Below, in pieces: positions 45,085-54,430 of a stretch of DNA of 64,000 bases (its first letter is position 1; every line of letters starts with the position of its first letter). The translations under genes were made by a program, and so were the position numbers. Source of the stretch: Flavobacteriales bacterium (lineage in GTDB: Bacteria > Bacteroidota > Bacteroidia > Flavobacteriales > CAJXXR01). Where the stretch lies: the NCBI GenBank assembly GCA_025210805.1, contig JAOAQX010000019.1:38425-102424 (forward strand). The letters are read 5' to 3'. The notes beneath the pieces are model-generated. The model worked only from the letters and a program-made list of their open reading frames with translations. It had not been told where the DNA came from and did not search any database.

Positions 45085-46023
45085 TTAGTTAATAAAATAC
45101 GAACTAATACTCTCTTGGCTAAATACATTTCTGATAACATTAGCAAAAAGAGGTGCAATTGATAATTGCTTAATTTTTTCTGTTCCCGAGTTTTCTTTTA
45201 AATCTAAGGTGTTGGTAACAATTAGTTCTTCCAGCCTTGAATTTTCTACTCGTTCATAAGCACTTCCAGAGAGAACGGCATGTGTACAAATTGCTCTTAC
45301 GGAAGTAGCTCCTTTTTCAAACATCATATCTGCAGCTTTGGTAAGTGTACCTGCGGTATCCACCATGTCATCTACTAATACAATATCTTTTCCTGTTACA
45401 TCACCAATAACGGTCATTTCATCAACCAAATTGGCTTTTGATCTCACTTTATGGCATATAACCATTTCTACACCAAGGTGTTTAGCATAAGTCTTGGCCC
45501 TTTTACTTCCTCCCATATCTGGTGAGGCAATCACCAAATTTGTGAGATTCAGATCCTTAATATAATTTTTGAATACAGAAGAAGCATATAAATGATCTAC
45601 TGGTACTTCAAAAAATCCTTGAATTTGATCAGCATGTAAGTCCATACACATCACTCGTGTAGCCCCTGCTGCATGAATCATATTGGCAACCAATTTTGCT
45701 CCTATCGGAACTCTTGGTTTATCCTTTCTGTCTTGACGTGCCAAACCAAAATAAGGCATAACCGCTACAATATGTTTTGCTGAAGCTCTCTTTGCAGCAT
45801 CAATCATCAACAATAATTCCATCAAATTATCTGATGGTGGTGGTGTAGATTGAATAATGAAAACATAGTCTCCACGTACGGTTTCCTCAAAAGATGGTTG
45901 AAATTCCCCGTCACTAAATTCTGAAATAATTACATTCCCTAGTTTTGTTCCATATTCACTGGCAATTTGTTCTGCCAAGTGTCTGGTAGCTCTTCCTGTG
46001 AAAATTTGAACTTTTGAATCCAT
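45085..46023 (-). CDS. prs: Ribose-phosphate pyrophosphokinase
   Basis: The 312-residue enzyme makes PRPP from ribose 5-phosphate and ATP for purine, pyrimidine, histidine and NAD synthesis. The ATP loop (YFGLARQDRKDKPRVPIGAKLVANM), the signature MDLHADQIQGFFEVPVDHL and the PRPP loop VLVDDMVDTAGTL are all clear, and length is standard. It is the first gene of a prs-rplY operon with a TAnnTTTG element 27 bases before the ATG. Confidence 0.97.
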   Translation of the reverse strand: MDSKVQIFTGRATRHLAEQIASEYGTKLGNVIISEFSDGEFQPSFEETVRGDYVFIIQSTPPPSDNLMELLLMIDAAKRASAKHIVAVMPYFGLARQDRKDKPRVPIGAKLVANMIHAAGATRVMCMDLHADQIQGFFEVPVDHLYASSVFKNYIKDLNLTNLVIASPDMGGSKRAKTYAKHLGVEMVICHKVRSKANLVDEMTVIGDVTGKDIVLVDDMVDTAGTLTKAADMMFEKGATSVRAICTHAVLSGSAYERVENSRLEELIVTNTLDLKENSGTEKIKQLSIAPLFANVIRNVFSQESISSYFIN

Positions 46024-46049
46024 CTTTTTTTGGTGCTTTAGTGAGCTGG

Positions 46050-46057
46050 CAAATTTA
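46050..46057 (-). promoter_or_regulatory. Putative -7 promoter element for prs-rplY
   Basis: The minus strand reads TAAATTTG, a TAnnTTTG match, 27 bases before the prs start. The -33 element is not clear. Confidence 0.4.
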
Positions 46058-46139
46058 ATAAAATATATTGGAAATAATAAAAAATTAAGCTTACTTTTTT
46101 GAAATAAAAAGAAGGTGTATAATTTTGTTATTCAGTTGT

Positions 46140-47390
46140 TTAGTTTGTTTTTGCGAGGAGGTCTTTATAAAGCGATTTGAATTCCTGAGCGATATATTCT
46201 TGGTCAAAGCTCTTGATTACTTTATTTCTAGCTTGCTTATTTAAATGATGATTTGATAGACAAAACTCGATTCCATTGATTAAATCATTGGCGTTTTTAT
46301 ATTCCGAAATATAACCGTTTTCTTTGTGGTCTATTAGTTGTGGAATTCCTCCTATATTAAATGCCACACAAGGTGTCCCACAACTCATGGATTCCATAAT
46401 CGTATTGGGGAGATTATCTTCCAGAGTTGGCGAAATAAAAAGATCTGAAGCTTGATAAATAGTCACCAATTCTGAAACCTTAGAAATATAGCCTAATTTG
46501 ATCATAGGTAGTGAGAGATGAACACGATTTTTGGGATCTGCACCTACCACTAGAATTTCTATTTGGGAAAAACGATCATCTTGAGCCATTTTTCCACAGG
46601 CTTCTTCAAGGTATTGATATCCTTTTTGAATATTTCCTACATTAGCCGCTATGTATAAAATATGCTTTTTATCAGCCGAAAGTCCTAGTTGTTTTTTGGC
46701 CATTTTTTTGTCTCCATCAGTATAAATACTGGTATCTATAGGATTGGGAATACTCCGTAAATTCTGATTTTTTAAAAGACTACTTTTTTCCACACGAGAC
46801 AATAACCATTTACTACAGGTAACAAATGTGAGGTTTTTCGGAAACAGTTCTTTTTTCTTAAGCCAATTTTTATTAGATAAATCCTTGGCATGTGGCTTTT
46901 TCAAATATTTACAGTTTCCACATTCTTTTTGGTAATTTTCACACTCATTGGAATGATGACATCCTCCAGTAGCAAACCACATATCATGCATGGTGATTAC
47001 AACGGGTTTTCCGAGTGAGAAAATATATTCGAATGTTTTTTTAGAGAAAAAACTATGGTTTACCCAATGAATATGAATCAAATCGGCTTCTTTTATCTCT
47101 GGAATTTTATCGAGATTTTTTCCAAAAAGAAAAGTAGTGAAAGCAAAACGTTTATTTTTAGATGCTTCAAAGGGAATAAAAAGGATTTTTTCAAATAAAT
47201 ACGTCCATTTTTGCAACTTTTGCTGAAAAGGAGTTTTAGAAATCGCAATGCAGTTTGGGGTATTGCCTTTTGCAATATCAACAACCATAGTTGAATCTAT
47301 ACCATGCTTGAGTAAAGTGGAGTGAAGTCGGTTTGCCGCAATGGCTGCTCCGCCTTGTAGATCATAGGTATTTAAGTGAACGATTTTCAT
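46140..47390 (-). CDS. GT4-type glycosyltransferase
   Basis: The start at ATG 47388-47390 gives 416 residues. The protein has the GT-B fold of family 4: an N-terminal Rossmann half (MKIVHLNTYDLQGGAAIAANRLHSTLLKHG, a glycine-rich acceptor loop) and a C-terminal half with DLFISPTLEDNLPNTIMESMSCGTPCVAFNIGGIPQ, the EX7E-like nucleotide-sugar site. A cluster of Cys and His (GGCHHSNECENYQKECGNC) near residue 140 is unusual but known in some GT4 proteins of this group. It is the last gene of the gmd operon, 6 bases after the preceding transferase. It probably builds a surface polysaccharide; donor and acceptor are unknown. Confidence 0.85.
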   Translation of the reverse strand: MKIVHLNTYDLQGGAAIAANRLHSTLLKHGIDSTMVVDIAKGNTPNCIAISKTPFQQKLQKWTYLFEKILFIPFEASKNKRFAFTTFLFGKNLDKIPEIKEADLIHIHWVNHSFFSKKTFEYIFSLGKPVVITMHDMWFATGGCHHSNECENYQKECGNCKYLKKPHAKDLSNKNWLKKKELFPKNLTFVTCSKWLLSRVEKSSLLKNQNLRSIPNPIDTSIYTDGDKKMAKKQLGLSADKKHILYIAANVGNIQKGYQYLEEACGKMAQDDRFSQIEILVVGADPKNRVHLSLPMIKLGYISKVSELVTIYQASDLFISPTLEDNLPNTIMESMSCGTPCVAFNIGGIPQLIDHKENGYISEYKNANDLINGIEFCLSNHHLNKQARNKVIKSFDQEYIAQEFKSLYKDLLAKTN

Positions 47391-47396
47391 CAATAA

Positions 47397-48527
47397 CTAA
47401 AGTTTTCCTATCTGATTATATGTTTCCAAAACTTGTTTCTTTAACCCTAAAAATGTTTCTTTAGCGATTTCGGATTTTTTATTGATGTCTTCTTTGTTTA
47501 ATTGGTTGAATATATTTTGAATTTGTTTTTCCAAGTCTTTGTTTTCTTCCACAAGATACCCTGACTTCTGAAACATACACCAATTATCACTATCTGGGTT
47601 TCCACAGAACAAAATAGGTCTTCCCATAGAAATGGCCGTAACAGCTTTAGAAGGAACTGCCACGTGAGTCCATTGGTCTTTTAGGGTAACCAAATGGATA
47701 TCAATATAAGGTAAATGTTCGCCTGGTAATCCATTTTCAGCAATGATTACATGGCTAAATTTCCTTGCAAAGTCCTTTATTCGTTTTTCATGTACACCAT
47801 AGCAAGCTAATACAAACTGAAAATTCATTTTTCCTGAAAGTTCAATGGCTTTTTCTAAAAAATCGGGATTATGAGCATCACCAATATTTCCAAAATATCC
47901 CAAGGTAATTTTTGATTCATCAAACCATTCTGGTTGGTGTACTTCATTTCTTTCACTAGCAACAGAATCTAATTTCACTCCAGCAGGTAAAATCATAGTC
48001 GGTATTTTTTTTCCGTATTTACCTTGTATATGCTTAGCTTGTTGGGTTCCTAAAGACAAGAGCATTTCTGGTGCTTTTGCATAGGTTTTCTTCATCCACC
48101 AACGGTAAATGGCATTTTTTTCGGAGACTTTTCCAGTTGCCGAAAATCCTTCGGGAAATAAATCGAAAGACCAAAGAATCCACTTTTTAGATTTTTTTAA
48201 GAAAATATTGGCAAACAAAGGCAGAAGTGGGGGACTGGTAGTGAGAATAATCCAGTCACTATCTATAGTGTTTGCTTTTTTAATCATCCTATAATTATCC
48301 CAAAATGTGGTTAAGCCTTTTGTGATAAATTTTGAAAAAGGTAGCGGAACAAGTGTTCCTTTGGGTTCTACATATTTATTATTCCCAGGAGCTTTACCAT
48401 CAATATACACAACAGAACATGCTGTTTGATGATGCTTTTCCAAAAAGTCCACCATCTCACAAACGAGAATTCCGTTGATATTTTTGTTTGGGGGATAATG
48501 CCTTGTAAGAAAGGTGATTTTACTCAT
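47397..48527 (-). CDS. GT4-like glycosyltransferase
   Basis: The start at ATG 48525-48527 gives 376 residues (MSKITFLTRHYPPNKNINGILV) and places it two bases after the fcl stop; the open frame extends upstream inside fcl. It has the WbuB/FnlC-type layout: an N-terminal domain with WILWSFDLFPEG, then a C-terminal domain with KITLGYFGNIGDAHNPDFLEKA and VAVPSKAVTAISMGRPILFCGNPDSDN. It is a probable nucleotide-sugar transferase of the surface polysaccharide operon. Given the two GDP-fucose genes beside it, a fucosyl transfer is possible but not shown. Confidence 0.8.
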   Translation of the reverse strand: MSKITFLTRHYPPNKNINGILVCEMVDFLEKHHQTACSVVYIDGKAPGNNKYVEPKGTLVPLPFSKFITKGLTTFWDNYRMIKKANTIDSDWIILTTSPPLLPLFANIFLKKSKKWILWSFDLFPEGFSATGKVSEKNAIYRWWMKKTYAKAPEMLLSLGTQQAKHIQGKYGKKIPTMILPAGVKLDSVASERNEVHQPEWFDESKITLGYFGNIGDAHNPDFLEKAIELSGKMNFQFVLACYGVHEKRIKDFARKFSHVIIAENGLPGEHLPYIDIHLVTLKDQWTHVAVPSKAVTAISMGRPILFCGNPDSDNWCMFQKSGYLVEENKDLEKQIQNIFNQLNKEDINKKSEIAKETFLGLKKQVLETYNQIGKL

Positions 48528-48529
48528 TT

Positions 48530-49468
48530 TTAAGCCAATTCTGGATGCTCTTTTAGGAAAGATTGGTAGGTTTTTTGAATACCTTCTCTTAATGTCGTTT
48601 TTGCTTCCCAACCAATGTTTTTCATTTTGGAAACATCGAGTTGTTTTTTAGGTGTACCATCTGGTTTTGTACTATCAAAAGTCAAGACACCTTCAAAGCC
48701 AACTATTTCTTTAATGGTTAAGGCTAGTTCTTTGATACTCAAGTCTATTCCTGTTCCAATATTTACCCAACCTGCCTCATGGTGTTCGTTCATAAGAAAA
48801 ACACAAGCTTCTGCAAGGTCCTCTACATACAAAAATTCTCTAAGTGGAGAGCCTGTTCCCCAAATTTCTACCGAAGGTAAATTCTCTTTTTTTGCAGTAT
48901 GAAATTTTCTAATAAGGGCAGGTAATACATGAGAATTATTCAAATCATAATTATCATTGGGACCATACAAATTAGTAGGCATTGCCGAGATAAAATTGGA
49001 TCCGTATTGATCTCTATAGCTATCACACATTTTTATACCCGCAATTTTCGCTAAAGCATAAGGTTCATTAGTAGGTTCTAATGTTCCTGTGAGTAAATAT
49101 TCTTCTTTGATGGGCTGTGGTGCCATTTTAGGATAAATACAAGAACTTCCTAAAAAAAGTAGTTTTTCAACGCCATGAATATGAGCTGAATGGATTACGT
49201 TATTTTGAATCATTAGATTATTGTAAATAAATGACCCTTTATAACTATTGTTTGCGTGAATTCCTCCTACTTTGGCTGCCGCCAAAATTACATAATTAGG
49301 CTTTTCTTCTTCAAAAAAACGATGTACAGCTTCTTGATTAATCAAATCTAATTCCGAAGAAGTACGGGTAAGGATGTTTTCATAACCTTGAGATTTTAAT
49401 AATCGTACGATACTACTTCCCACCATTCCTCTATGTCCTGCCACATAGATTTTTGCTTGTTTTTCCAT
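48530..49468 (-). CDS. fcl: GDP-L-fucose synthase
   Basis: The 312-residue short-chain dehydrogenase converts GDP-4-keto-6-deoxymannose to GDP-L-fucose by epimerisation and NADPH reduction. The NADP loop is [10 protein letters not shown] near the N-terminus, the catalytic Ser is in [10 protein letters not shown], and the Tyr-Lys pair is in [10 protein letters not shown]. The [11 protein letters not shown] and [11 protein letters not shown] segments are family hallmarks. It lies one base after gmd, its pathway partner, on the same strand. Confidence 0.95.
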   Translation of the reverse strand: MEKQAKIYVAGHRGMVGSSIVRLLKSQGYENILTRTSSELDLINQEAVHRFFEEEKPNYVILAAAKVGGIHANNSYKGSFIYNNLMIQNNVIHSAHIHGVEKLLFLGSSCIYPKMAPQPIKEEYLLTGTLEPTNEPYALAKIAGIKMCDSYRDQYGSNFISAMPTNLYGPNDNYDLNNSHVLPALIRKFHTAKKENLPSVEIWGTGSPLREFLYVEDLAEACVFLMNEHHEAGWVNIGTGIDLSIKELALTIKEIVGFEGVLTFDSTKPDGTPKKQLDVSKMKNIGWEAKTTLREGIQKTYQSFLKEHPELA

Positions 49469-49469
49469 A

Positions 49470-50483
49470 CTATTGGGCTTCTTGGATATCGTTTTTCATC
49501 ATGATTTCTACTAATTCATCCAAATCTACTTTGGTTTCCCAACCTAGTTTTTCTTTGGCTTTTGTTGCATCTCCTATCAATAAATCTACCTCGGCAGGTC
49601 TAAAGTATTTAGGACTGATTTCTATAATTGTTTCACCCGTATTTTTGTCAATTCCTCTTTCATCAACACCAGTTCCTTCCCATTGGATATCAAATCCGAC
49701 GTATTTTGCTGCTCTTTCTACAAAATCTCTTACAGTATAAGTTTTTCCTGTGGCAATCACAAAATCCTCAGCGGTTTCTTGCTGAAGCATAAGCCACATA
49801 GCTTCCACATATTCTTTTGCATATCCCCAGTCTCTTTTTGCATCTAGGTTTCCAAGTTTTAAAACGTCTCTTTTACCTGCCGCAATTTCGGCTAAAGACA
49901 TTGTGATTTTTCGGGTAACAAAAGTTTTTCCTCTACGCTCACTTTCATGGTTGAATAAGATTCCATTACAGGCGTAAAGACCATAAGCTTCTCTAAAATT
50001 CTTTACAATCCAAAAACCATAAATTTTTGCCACGGCATAAGGGCTTCTAGGATAAAAAGGTGTTTCTTCTGTTTGAGGAATTTCTTGAACTTTTCCATAA
50101 AGCTCAGAGGTGGAAGCTTGATAAAAACGAGCCTCTGGACAATGGTTTTTTAATGCATCTAAAATTCTAAGTGTACCTAAAGCATCAACTTGTGCAGTAT
50201 ATTCAGGTACTTCAAAGGATACTTGAACATGAGATTGAGCTGCCAAATTATAAACTTCATCGGGCTTTATTTGTGCCATTAGTTTATTAAGATTCGAGCT
50301 ATCGGTGACATCTCCATGGTGAAGTTTGAGTCTATCATGATCCATTAAATGATCAATTCTCTCAGTAGTGAAAACACTTGCTCTACGCAAGATTCCATGT
50401 ACTTCGTATCCTTTTTCTAATAATAATTCGGCTAAATAAGACCCATCTTGTCCTGTGATTCCCGTTATAAATGCTTTCTTCAT
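49470..50483 (-). CDS. gmd: GDP-mannose 4,6-dehydratase
   Basis: The 337-residue enzyme turns GDP-mannose into GDP-4-keto-6-deoxymannose. The NADP-binding [12 protein letters not shown] stands at residues 8-19, the RRAS loop follows, the catalytic Thr-Glu is in [10 protein letters not shown] and the Tyr-Lys pair is in [26 protein letters not shown] is diagnostic. It is the first gene of a four-gene operon (gmd, fcl and two transferases) for a deoxyhexose-containing surface glycan. Confidence 0.96.
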   Translation of the reverse strand: MKKAFITGITGQDGSYLAELLLEKGYEVHGILRRASVFTTERIDHLMDHDRLKLHHGDVTDSSNLNKLMAQIKPDEVYNLAAQSHVQVSFEVPEYTAQVDALGTLRILDALKNHCPEARFYQASTSELYGKVQEIPQTEETPFYPRSPYAVAKIYGFWIVKNFREAYGLYACNGILFNHESERRGKTFVTRKITMSLAEIAAGKRDVLKLGNLDAKRDWGYAKEYVEAMWLMLQQETAEDFVIATGKTYTVRDFVERAAKYVGFDIQWEGTGVDERGIDKNTGETIIEISPKYFRPAEVDLLIGDATKAKEKLGWETKVDLDELVEIMMKNDIQEAQ

Positions 50484-50494
50484 TGTCTATGATG

Positions 50495-50502
50495 CAAAAT
50501 TA
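50495..50502 (-). promoter_or_regulatory. Putative -7 promoter element for the gmd operon
   Basis: The minus strand reads TAATTTTG, a TAnnTTTG match, 12 bases before the gmd start. The short leader and missing -33 partner make this tentative. Confidence 0.35.
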
Positions 50503-50632
50503 AATAGCCAAAGATAAGAGATATATTGGAAGTTTTGTAATTTGAACGAGAAGATACTTTTACGAATTTCATCAGGTTGCTCATCATTTGACATGGAAAT
50601 AGATAACTACACGGTGCCTAGTATAAAATAAG

Positions 50633-50675
50633 CCCTGCCGAAAAGTTAGGAGAAGCTCTTCAAATGGGGAATTAG
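50633..50675 (+). repeat. Dispersed hairpin repeat, family 2, degenerate copy
   Basis: CCCTGCCGAAAAGTTAGGAG followed by AAGCTCTTCAAATGGGGAAT parallels the copy at 25.13 kb (CCCTCCCGAAAAATCGGGAC, then AAGCTATTCAAAGAGGACT). The hairpin core is decayed here. Confidence 0.45.
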
Positions 50676-50762
50676 TATGCTTTTTTTACTCATGAATGCC
50701 AAATCTTTTTGTAAATTCGAACAGAATTTGTTGAACAAGAGATTTAAAATAACATAAAAACT

Positions 50763-51941
50763 ATGAAAGACGTTGTAATCGTTTCTGCTGTTCGTACAGC
50801 AATGGGTAGTTTCGGAGGTTCTTTATCTGGGCTAAGTGCTACAGATCTTGGAGCTGCAGCAATCAAAGGAGCTTTATCAAAGATTAATTTGGACGCTGAC
50901 AAAATAGAAGAAGTATATATGGGAAATGTACTACAAGCCAATGTAGGACAAGCACCAGCACGTCAAGCAGCTATTAAAGCTGGCTTGAATAATGCAACTC
51001 CTTCTACAACAGTAAATAAAGTATGTGCATCGGGAATGAAAGCTGTGATGATGGCAGCTCAAGCTATTAAAGCAGGAGATAGAGATATCGTAGTTGCTGG
51101 TGGAATGGAAAGCATGAGTAATGCTCCATATTATTTACCAAAAGCCCGAAACGGATATCGTTTTGGAGATGGAAAAATCATTGATGGACTGACACAAGAT
51201 GGTCTAACGGATGTGTATAATAAAGTAGTGATGGGTGTTTGTGCAGAAACTTGTGCTACAGATATGAAAATCACTCGTGAGGATCAAGATAATATTGCAG
51301 TTGAGTCTTATAAACGCTCTGCCGCAGCTTGGGAAGCAGGGAAATTTGACAATGAAGTAGTACCTGTAGAAGTACCACAAAGAAGAGGAGAGCCTGTTGT
51401 GTTCTCAAAAGATGAAGAGTATATCAACTTCAACGAAGATAAATTTAGAAAACTAAGAACTGTTTTCAAAAAAGACGGAACAGTAACAGCGGGTAATGCT
51501 TCTACGATCAATGATGGAGCTTCTGCTTTAGTTTTGATGTCTGCAGAAAAAGCTGCTGAACTTGGATTAAAGCCTTTAGCAAAGATTACTTCTTATGCAG
51601 ATGCGGCACATGATCCAGAATGGTTTACCACAGCTCCTGCTAAAGCTTTGCCAATTGCTTTAGAGAAGGCAGGATTAACGAAAGATGATATCGCTTACTG
51701 GGAACTTAACGAAGCATTTGCAGTGGTAGGATTAGCCAATATGGAAATCCTTGGAATTAAACCAGAAAATGTAAACGTAAACGGTGGAGCCGTATCTTTA
51801 GGACATCCACTTGGAAACTCTGGATCGAGAATTTTGGTAACACTTATTAATGTTTTAGAACAAAACAACGCCAAATATGGAGCCGCAGGAATCTGTAACG
51901 GTGGTGGTGGAGCATCAGCCATGATTCTTGAAAGACTTTAG
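50763..51941 (+). CDS. Acetyl-CoA C-acetyltransferase (thiolase)
   Basis: The 392-residue enzyme condenses or cleaves acetoacetyl-CoA. The acylated cysteine is Cys88 in NKVCASGM, the His is in NGGAVSLGHPLGNSGSRI, and the second cysteine is in CNGGGGASAMI. GGMESMSNAPYYLPKARNGYRFGD is typical of the acetoacetyl-CoA (biosynthetic) type rather than the long-chain FadA type. It is a single gene with its own terminator. Confidence 0.94.
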   Translation: MKDVVIVSAVRTAMGSFGGSLSGLSATDLGAAAIKGALSKINLDADKIEEVYMGNVLQANVGQAPARQAAIKAGLNNATPSTTVNKVCASGMKAVMMAAQAIKAGDRDIVVAGGMESMSNAPYYLPKARNGYRFGDGKIIDGLTQDGLTDVYNKVVMGVCAETCATDMKITREDQDNIAVESYKRSAAAWEAGKFDNEVVPVEVPQRRGEPVVFSKDEEYINFNEDKFRKLRTVFKKDGTVTAGNASTINDGASALVLMSAEKAAELGLKPLAKITSYADAAHDPEWFTTAPAKALPIALEKAGLTKDDIAYWELNEAFAVVGLANMEILGIKPENVNVNGGAVSLGHPLGNSGSRILVTLINVLEQNNAKYGAAGICNGGGGASAMILERL

Positions 51942-51974
51942 GTCTGATTGAGATCATTAAAAAACATTTTTTTT

Positions 51975-52019
51975 CAGCTATCGAGATACTTATTTTAGTA
52001 TTTCGGTAGCTGTTTTTTT
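51975..52019 (+). terminator. Terminator after the thiolase gene
   Basis: CAGCTATCGAGATACT pairs with AGTATTTCGGTAGCTG (one mismatch and one G-U) around a short T-rich loop, followed by seven T. Confidence 0.85.
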
Positions 52020-52079
52020 GGAAATGAAAAATCACATCCTTAAATTGCACCAGATATTACGATGATAAAAATAGAATTG

Positions 52080-52691
52080 ATGAAAATAAATAGACTGATA
52101 CTTCTGGTATCTTTTTGGTTAACTTGTGTTTCCGTTTTTGCTCAGGAAAATTCGGATTCTTTGAGTATTTATTTTGAAGACGATGAGATATCTTTGACAA
52201 GGCAAGTAGTTAAGGTTGATTTAGCATTTTTGGTTCAGGGAGATTTAACGATTTCTTACGAGAGAAAAATAACAGATGTTTTTAGTGTCGAAATATCTGG
52301 AGGAACTATTTTACCCTATTACGATAATTATATGCATTTGTGGGATGTAGATGAAGATATATACAGAAAGGAGGATATAGGTGCAAGATATGGATATAGT
52401 TATTCGGGTTTTCTTAAAGTAAATTCATTTGGTGAGGGAATTGAAAAATATTTCATCGGCTTTAAATATCGAAAACGAAGATATTTTGGAAATACAAAAA
52501 GTCAAAATTCAAATGAGTATTTATTGTCTGCTGGATATCAGTTTAACTGGCATACAAGATGGATTTGGGGATTCGGTTGGGAATATGGGTTAAAAAATAC
52601 TTCAAATTTTGATTCTCATGATAAACTGCTAGAGGGTGACTTGACTCGACAAGTTTTAAATACTAATATTTCGGTAGGGATAATCTTTTAA
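52080..52691 (+). CDS. Outer membrane beta-barrel protein, DUF3575-like
   Basis: I prefer ATG 52080-52082 because it gives a clean signal peptide (MKINRLILLVSFWLTCVSVFAQ) and 203 residues; ATG 52062 is also in frame. After a short acidic linker the sequence VVKVDLAFLVQGDLTISYERKITDVFSVEISGG matches the opening strands of DUF3575-type barrels, and the chain ends in a barrel-like strand (VLNTNISVGIIF). A small outer membrane barrel is likely. It lies 24 bases upstream of an unknown secreted protein gene, so the two may work together. Confidence 0.6.
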   Translation: MKINRLILLVSFWLTCVSVFAQENSDSLSIYFEDDEISLTRQVVKVDLAFLVQGDLTISYERKITDVFSVEISGGTILPYYDNYMHLWDVDEDIYRKEDIGARYGYSYSGFLKVNSFGEGIEKYFIGFKYRKRRYFGNTKSQNSNEYLLSAGYQFNWHTRWIWGFGWEYGLKNTSNFDSHDKLLEGDLTRQVLNTNISVGIIF

Positions 52692-52715
52692 TAACTATAT
52701 AGATAGAGGAAAAAT

Positions 52716-54269
52716 ATGAAGACAATAACACTAAGTGTACTCCTATTATTGGTATTCACTGGAAATGCGCAAAAAAAATCACCTTATTCTACACAAGGAG
52801 GGTCTTGGAATATTGAGAAAAAAGGAGTTATTACTAAACGAGTTTATTCTAATGGCGATGGTTATATTATTCTGCAAGACAAACTGAATGCATTTGGTAA
52901 TGGTGGAAAAAAAATGACTCTAGAAAAAGTAAATGGTGACCTCGAAGTAGTAAATGAGAAAAAAATCGAAATGAAGTATCAGGACAAGAAAATGAAATAT
53001 GAGTTTTCTATTGAAAATAAAAAGGGTGCTTTTCTTTTTTCCTCTTTTAGAAATCAGAAAACAAAGATGAAATATCTTTTTAGGCAAAAATTAAACAAGA
53101 ATGACCTTAGTCTTGGTTCCATTAATAAAGTAGCAGAAATTAGTTACGAAGAAGGGAATAAATACAAATCGGGATCTTTTAGAAATTTTGCTTCAATGGA
53201 TTCTACTAAAAATTTAATTTTTTACCAAAACCCTAAAAAGAAAAAAGCTCAATTGAAATTTGGAGTTGTTGTGGCTGATGATAAATTAAATACTTTATGG
53301 TCTAAAAATGTTTCTTTGAATGTAAAACGAGACTATAATCGTATTATTGATTATGATATCAGTAATAATGGTGATGTGTATATTTTACTGATGCATTATA
53401 TGAATAAAACAGCTAAAAAAGTTCATCTTAGAAAACCCAACGCACAGTATAAAATTCTAAAAATTACTAAAGGATCAGCTCCTGTTGAGGTGGCGTCTTT
53501 TAAATCGAAAAAATTCATACATGAATTATATCTTAAAATGACAAAGGCTCAAGAGCTCAAGATCGTTGGTTTATATAATAGTCATCCAAAAATGGATGGA
53601 TATGAAGGGGTCGTTTTTTCAGATATAAAAGATGTAAATAAATTAAAATACCAAAAGTTCCCTGCGAAGATGTTTTATCAAAACCTAAAAAAATCAAAAG
53701 CTAAAAGAATTAAAGAAAAATACAAAAAAGGGAAGCTAAAAGAACTTGAGGATTTTAGTTTTAAAAGGATAATGACTGCTGATAATGGATTTATATTAAT
53801 ATTAGAATATTACTTGATAGTGAGTTCTACCTCTCAGTATGGAACAGTCGTTGTTCATCATTTTAGAGAAATTCCTGTAATATTTGTTGGAAACCAAGGA
53901 GACATTAAGTGGGTACATAAGATTAATAGGCGCACTAAATTAATTGATAAATCACGTCGAATGGGTTATTTTTATTCTTTTTATAATGATGGGATGTTAC
54001 GTGTGATTTATAATGGTAGATCAGAGAACCTTAGAAAAGACTTAACAACCAGTAATGTTAAGGTATTTAATAAAGGTAATAAAGGACACCAAGCAGTAAT
54101 TCTTGAAGAGTTTACTGATGAAGGGTTTAAAGAAAAAACTTTACTAATGGGTAAAGAAGAATCTCCAAATCCTCTTAGAATGGGAGATACCTATCGTGGA
54201 GGCTCAAAGCTCCTTTTTAATAGTCAAAAGAGAAAGAAAAGACAGTATTTAAGTGTAGATTTTAAATAA
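52716..54269 (+). CDS. Secreted protein of unknown function, lysine-rich
   Basis: The 517-residue protein has a signal peptide (MKTITLSVLLLLVFTGNAQ) and no recognised family. It is strikingly basic, with long Lys-rich stretches (NPKKKKAQLKF, KKSKAKRIKEKYKKGKLKE), and beta-rich, with repeats of the type 'DGYIILQDK' and 'NGDVYILLMHY' that suggest a beta-propeller. No T9SS domain is seen, so it is probably periplasmic. An AGAGGA ribosome-binding-like stretch precedes the ATG. It follows the barrel gene at 52080 and is convergent with clpB. Confidence 0.55.
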   Translation: MKTITLSVLLLLVFTGNAQKKSPYSTQGGSWNIEKKGVITKRVYSNGDGYIILQDKLNAFGNGGKKMTLEKVNGDLEVVNEKKIEMKYQDKKMKYEFSIENKKGAFLFSSFRNQKTKMKYLFRQKLNKNDLSLGSINKVAEISYEEGNKYKSGSFRNFASMDSTKNLIFYQNPKKKKAQLKFGVVVADDKLNTLWSKNVSLNVKRDYNRIIDYDISNNGDVYILLMHYMNKTAKKVHLRKPNAQYKILKITKGSAPVEVASFKSKKFIHELYLKMTKAQELKIVGLYNSHPKMDGYEGVVFSDIKDVNKLKYQKFPAKMFYQNLKKSKAKRIKEKYKKGKLKELEDFSFKRIMTADNGFILILEYYLIVSSTSQYGTVVVHHFREIPVIFVGNQGDIKWVHKINRRTKLIDKSRRMGYFYSFYNDGMLRVIYNGRSENLRKDLTTSNVKVFNKGNKGHQAVILEEFTDEGFKEKTLLMGKEESPNPLRMGDTYRGGSKLLFNSQKRKKRQYLSVDFK

Positions 54270-54358
54270 ACGATTCCAAACGTGGATTCACAGATAAGAA
54301 GTCTGTAGGTTGAGAAAGGAATTGGAATCACATTTTTTTCTTACACTAAATATCAACC

Positions 54359-54395
54359 AAAAAGCCATTTTCAAATTTTTTTGAAAATGGCTTTT
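54359..54395. terminator. Bidirectional terminator between the secreted-protein gene and clpB
   Basis: AAAAGCCATTTTCAAA pairs with TTTGAAAATGGCTTTT, with A and T runs on the outer sides. It lies between two convergent genes. Confidence 0.85.
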
Positions 54396-54430
54396 CTCTT
54401 AAAACAAAAACTAATCTATAATAAAAACTC

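Noticed and set aside
46860..46980. Cys- and His-rich cluster in the GT4 transferase considered as a zinc finger or separate domain
   Set aside because: It fits an insertion known in some GT4 transferases of this group and sits inside an intact GT-B fold.
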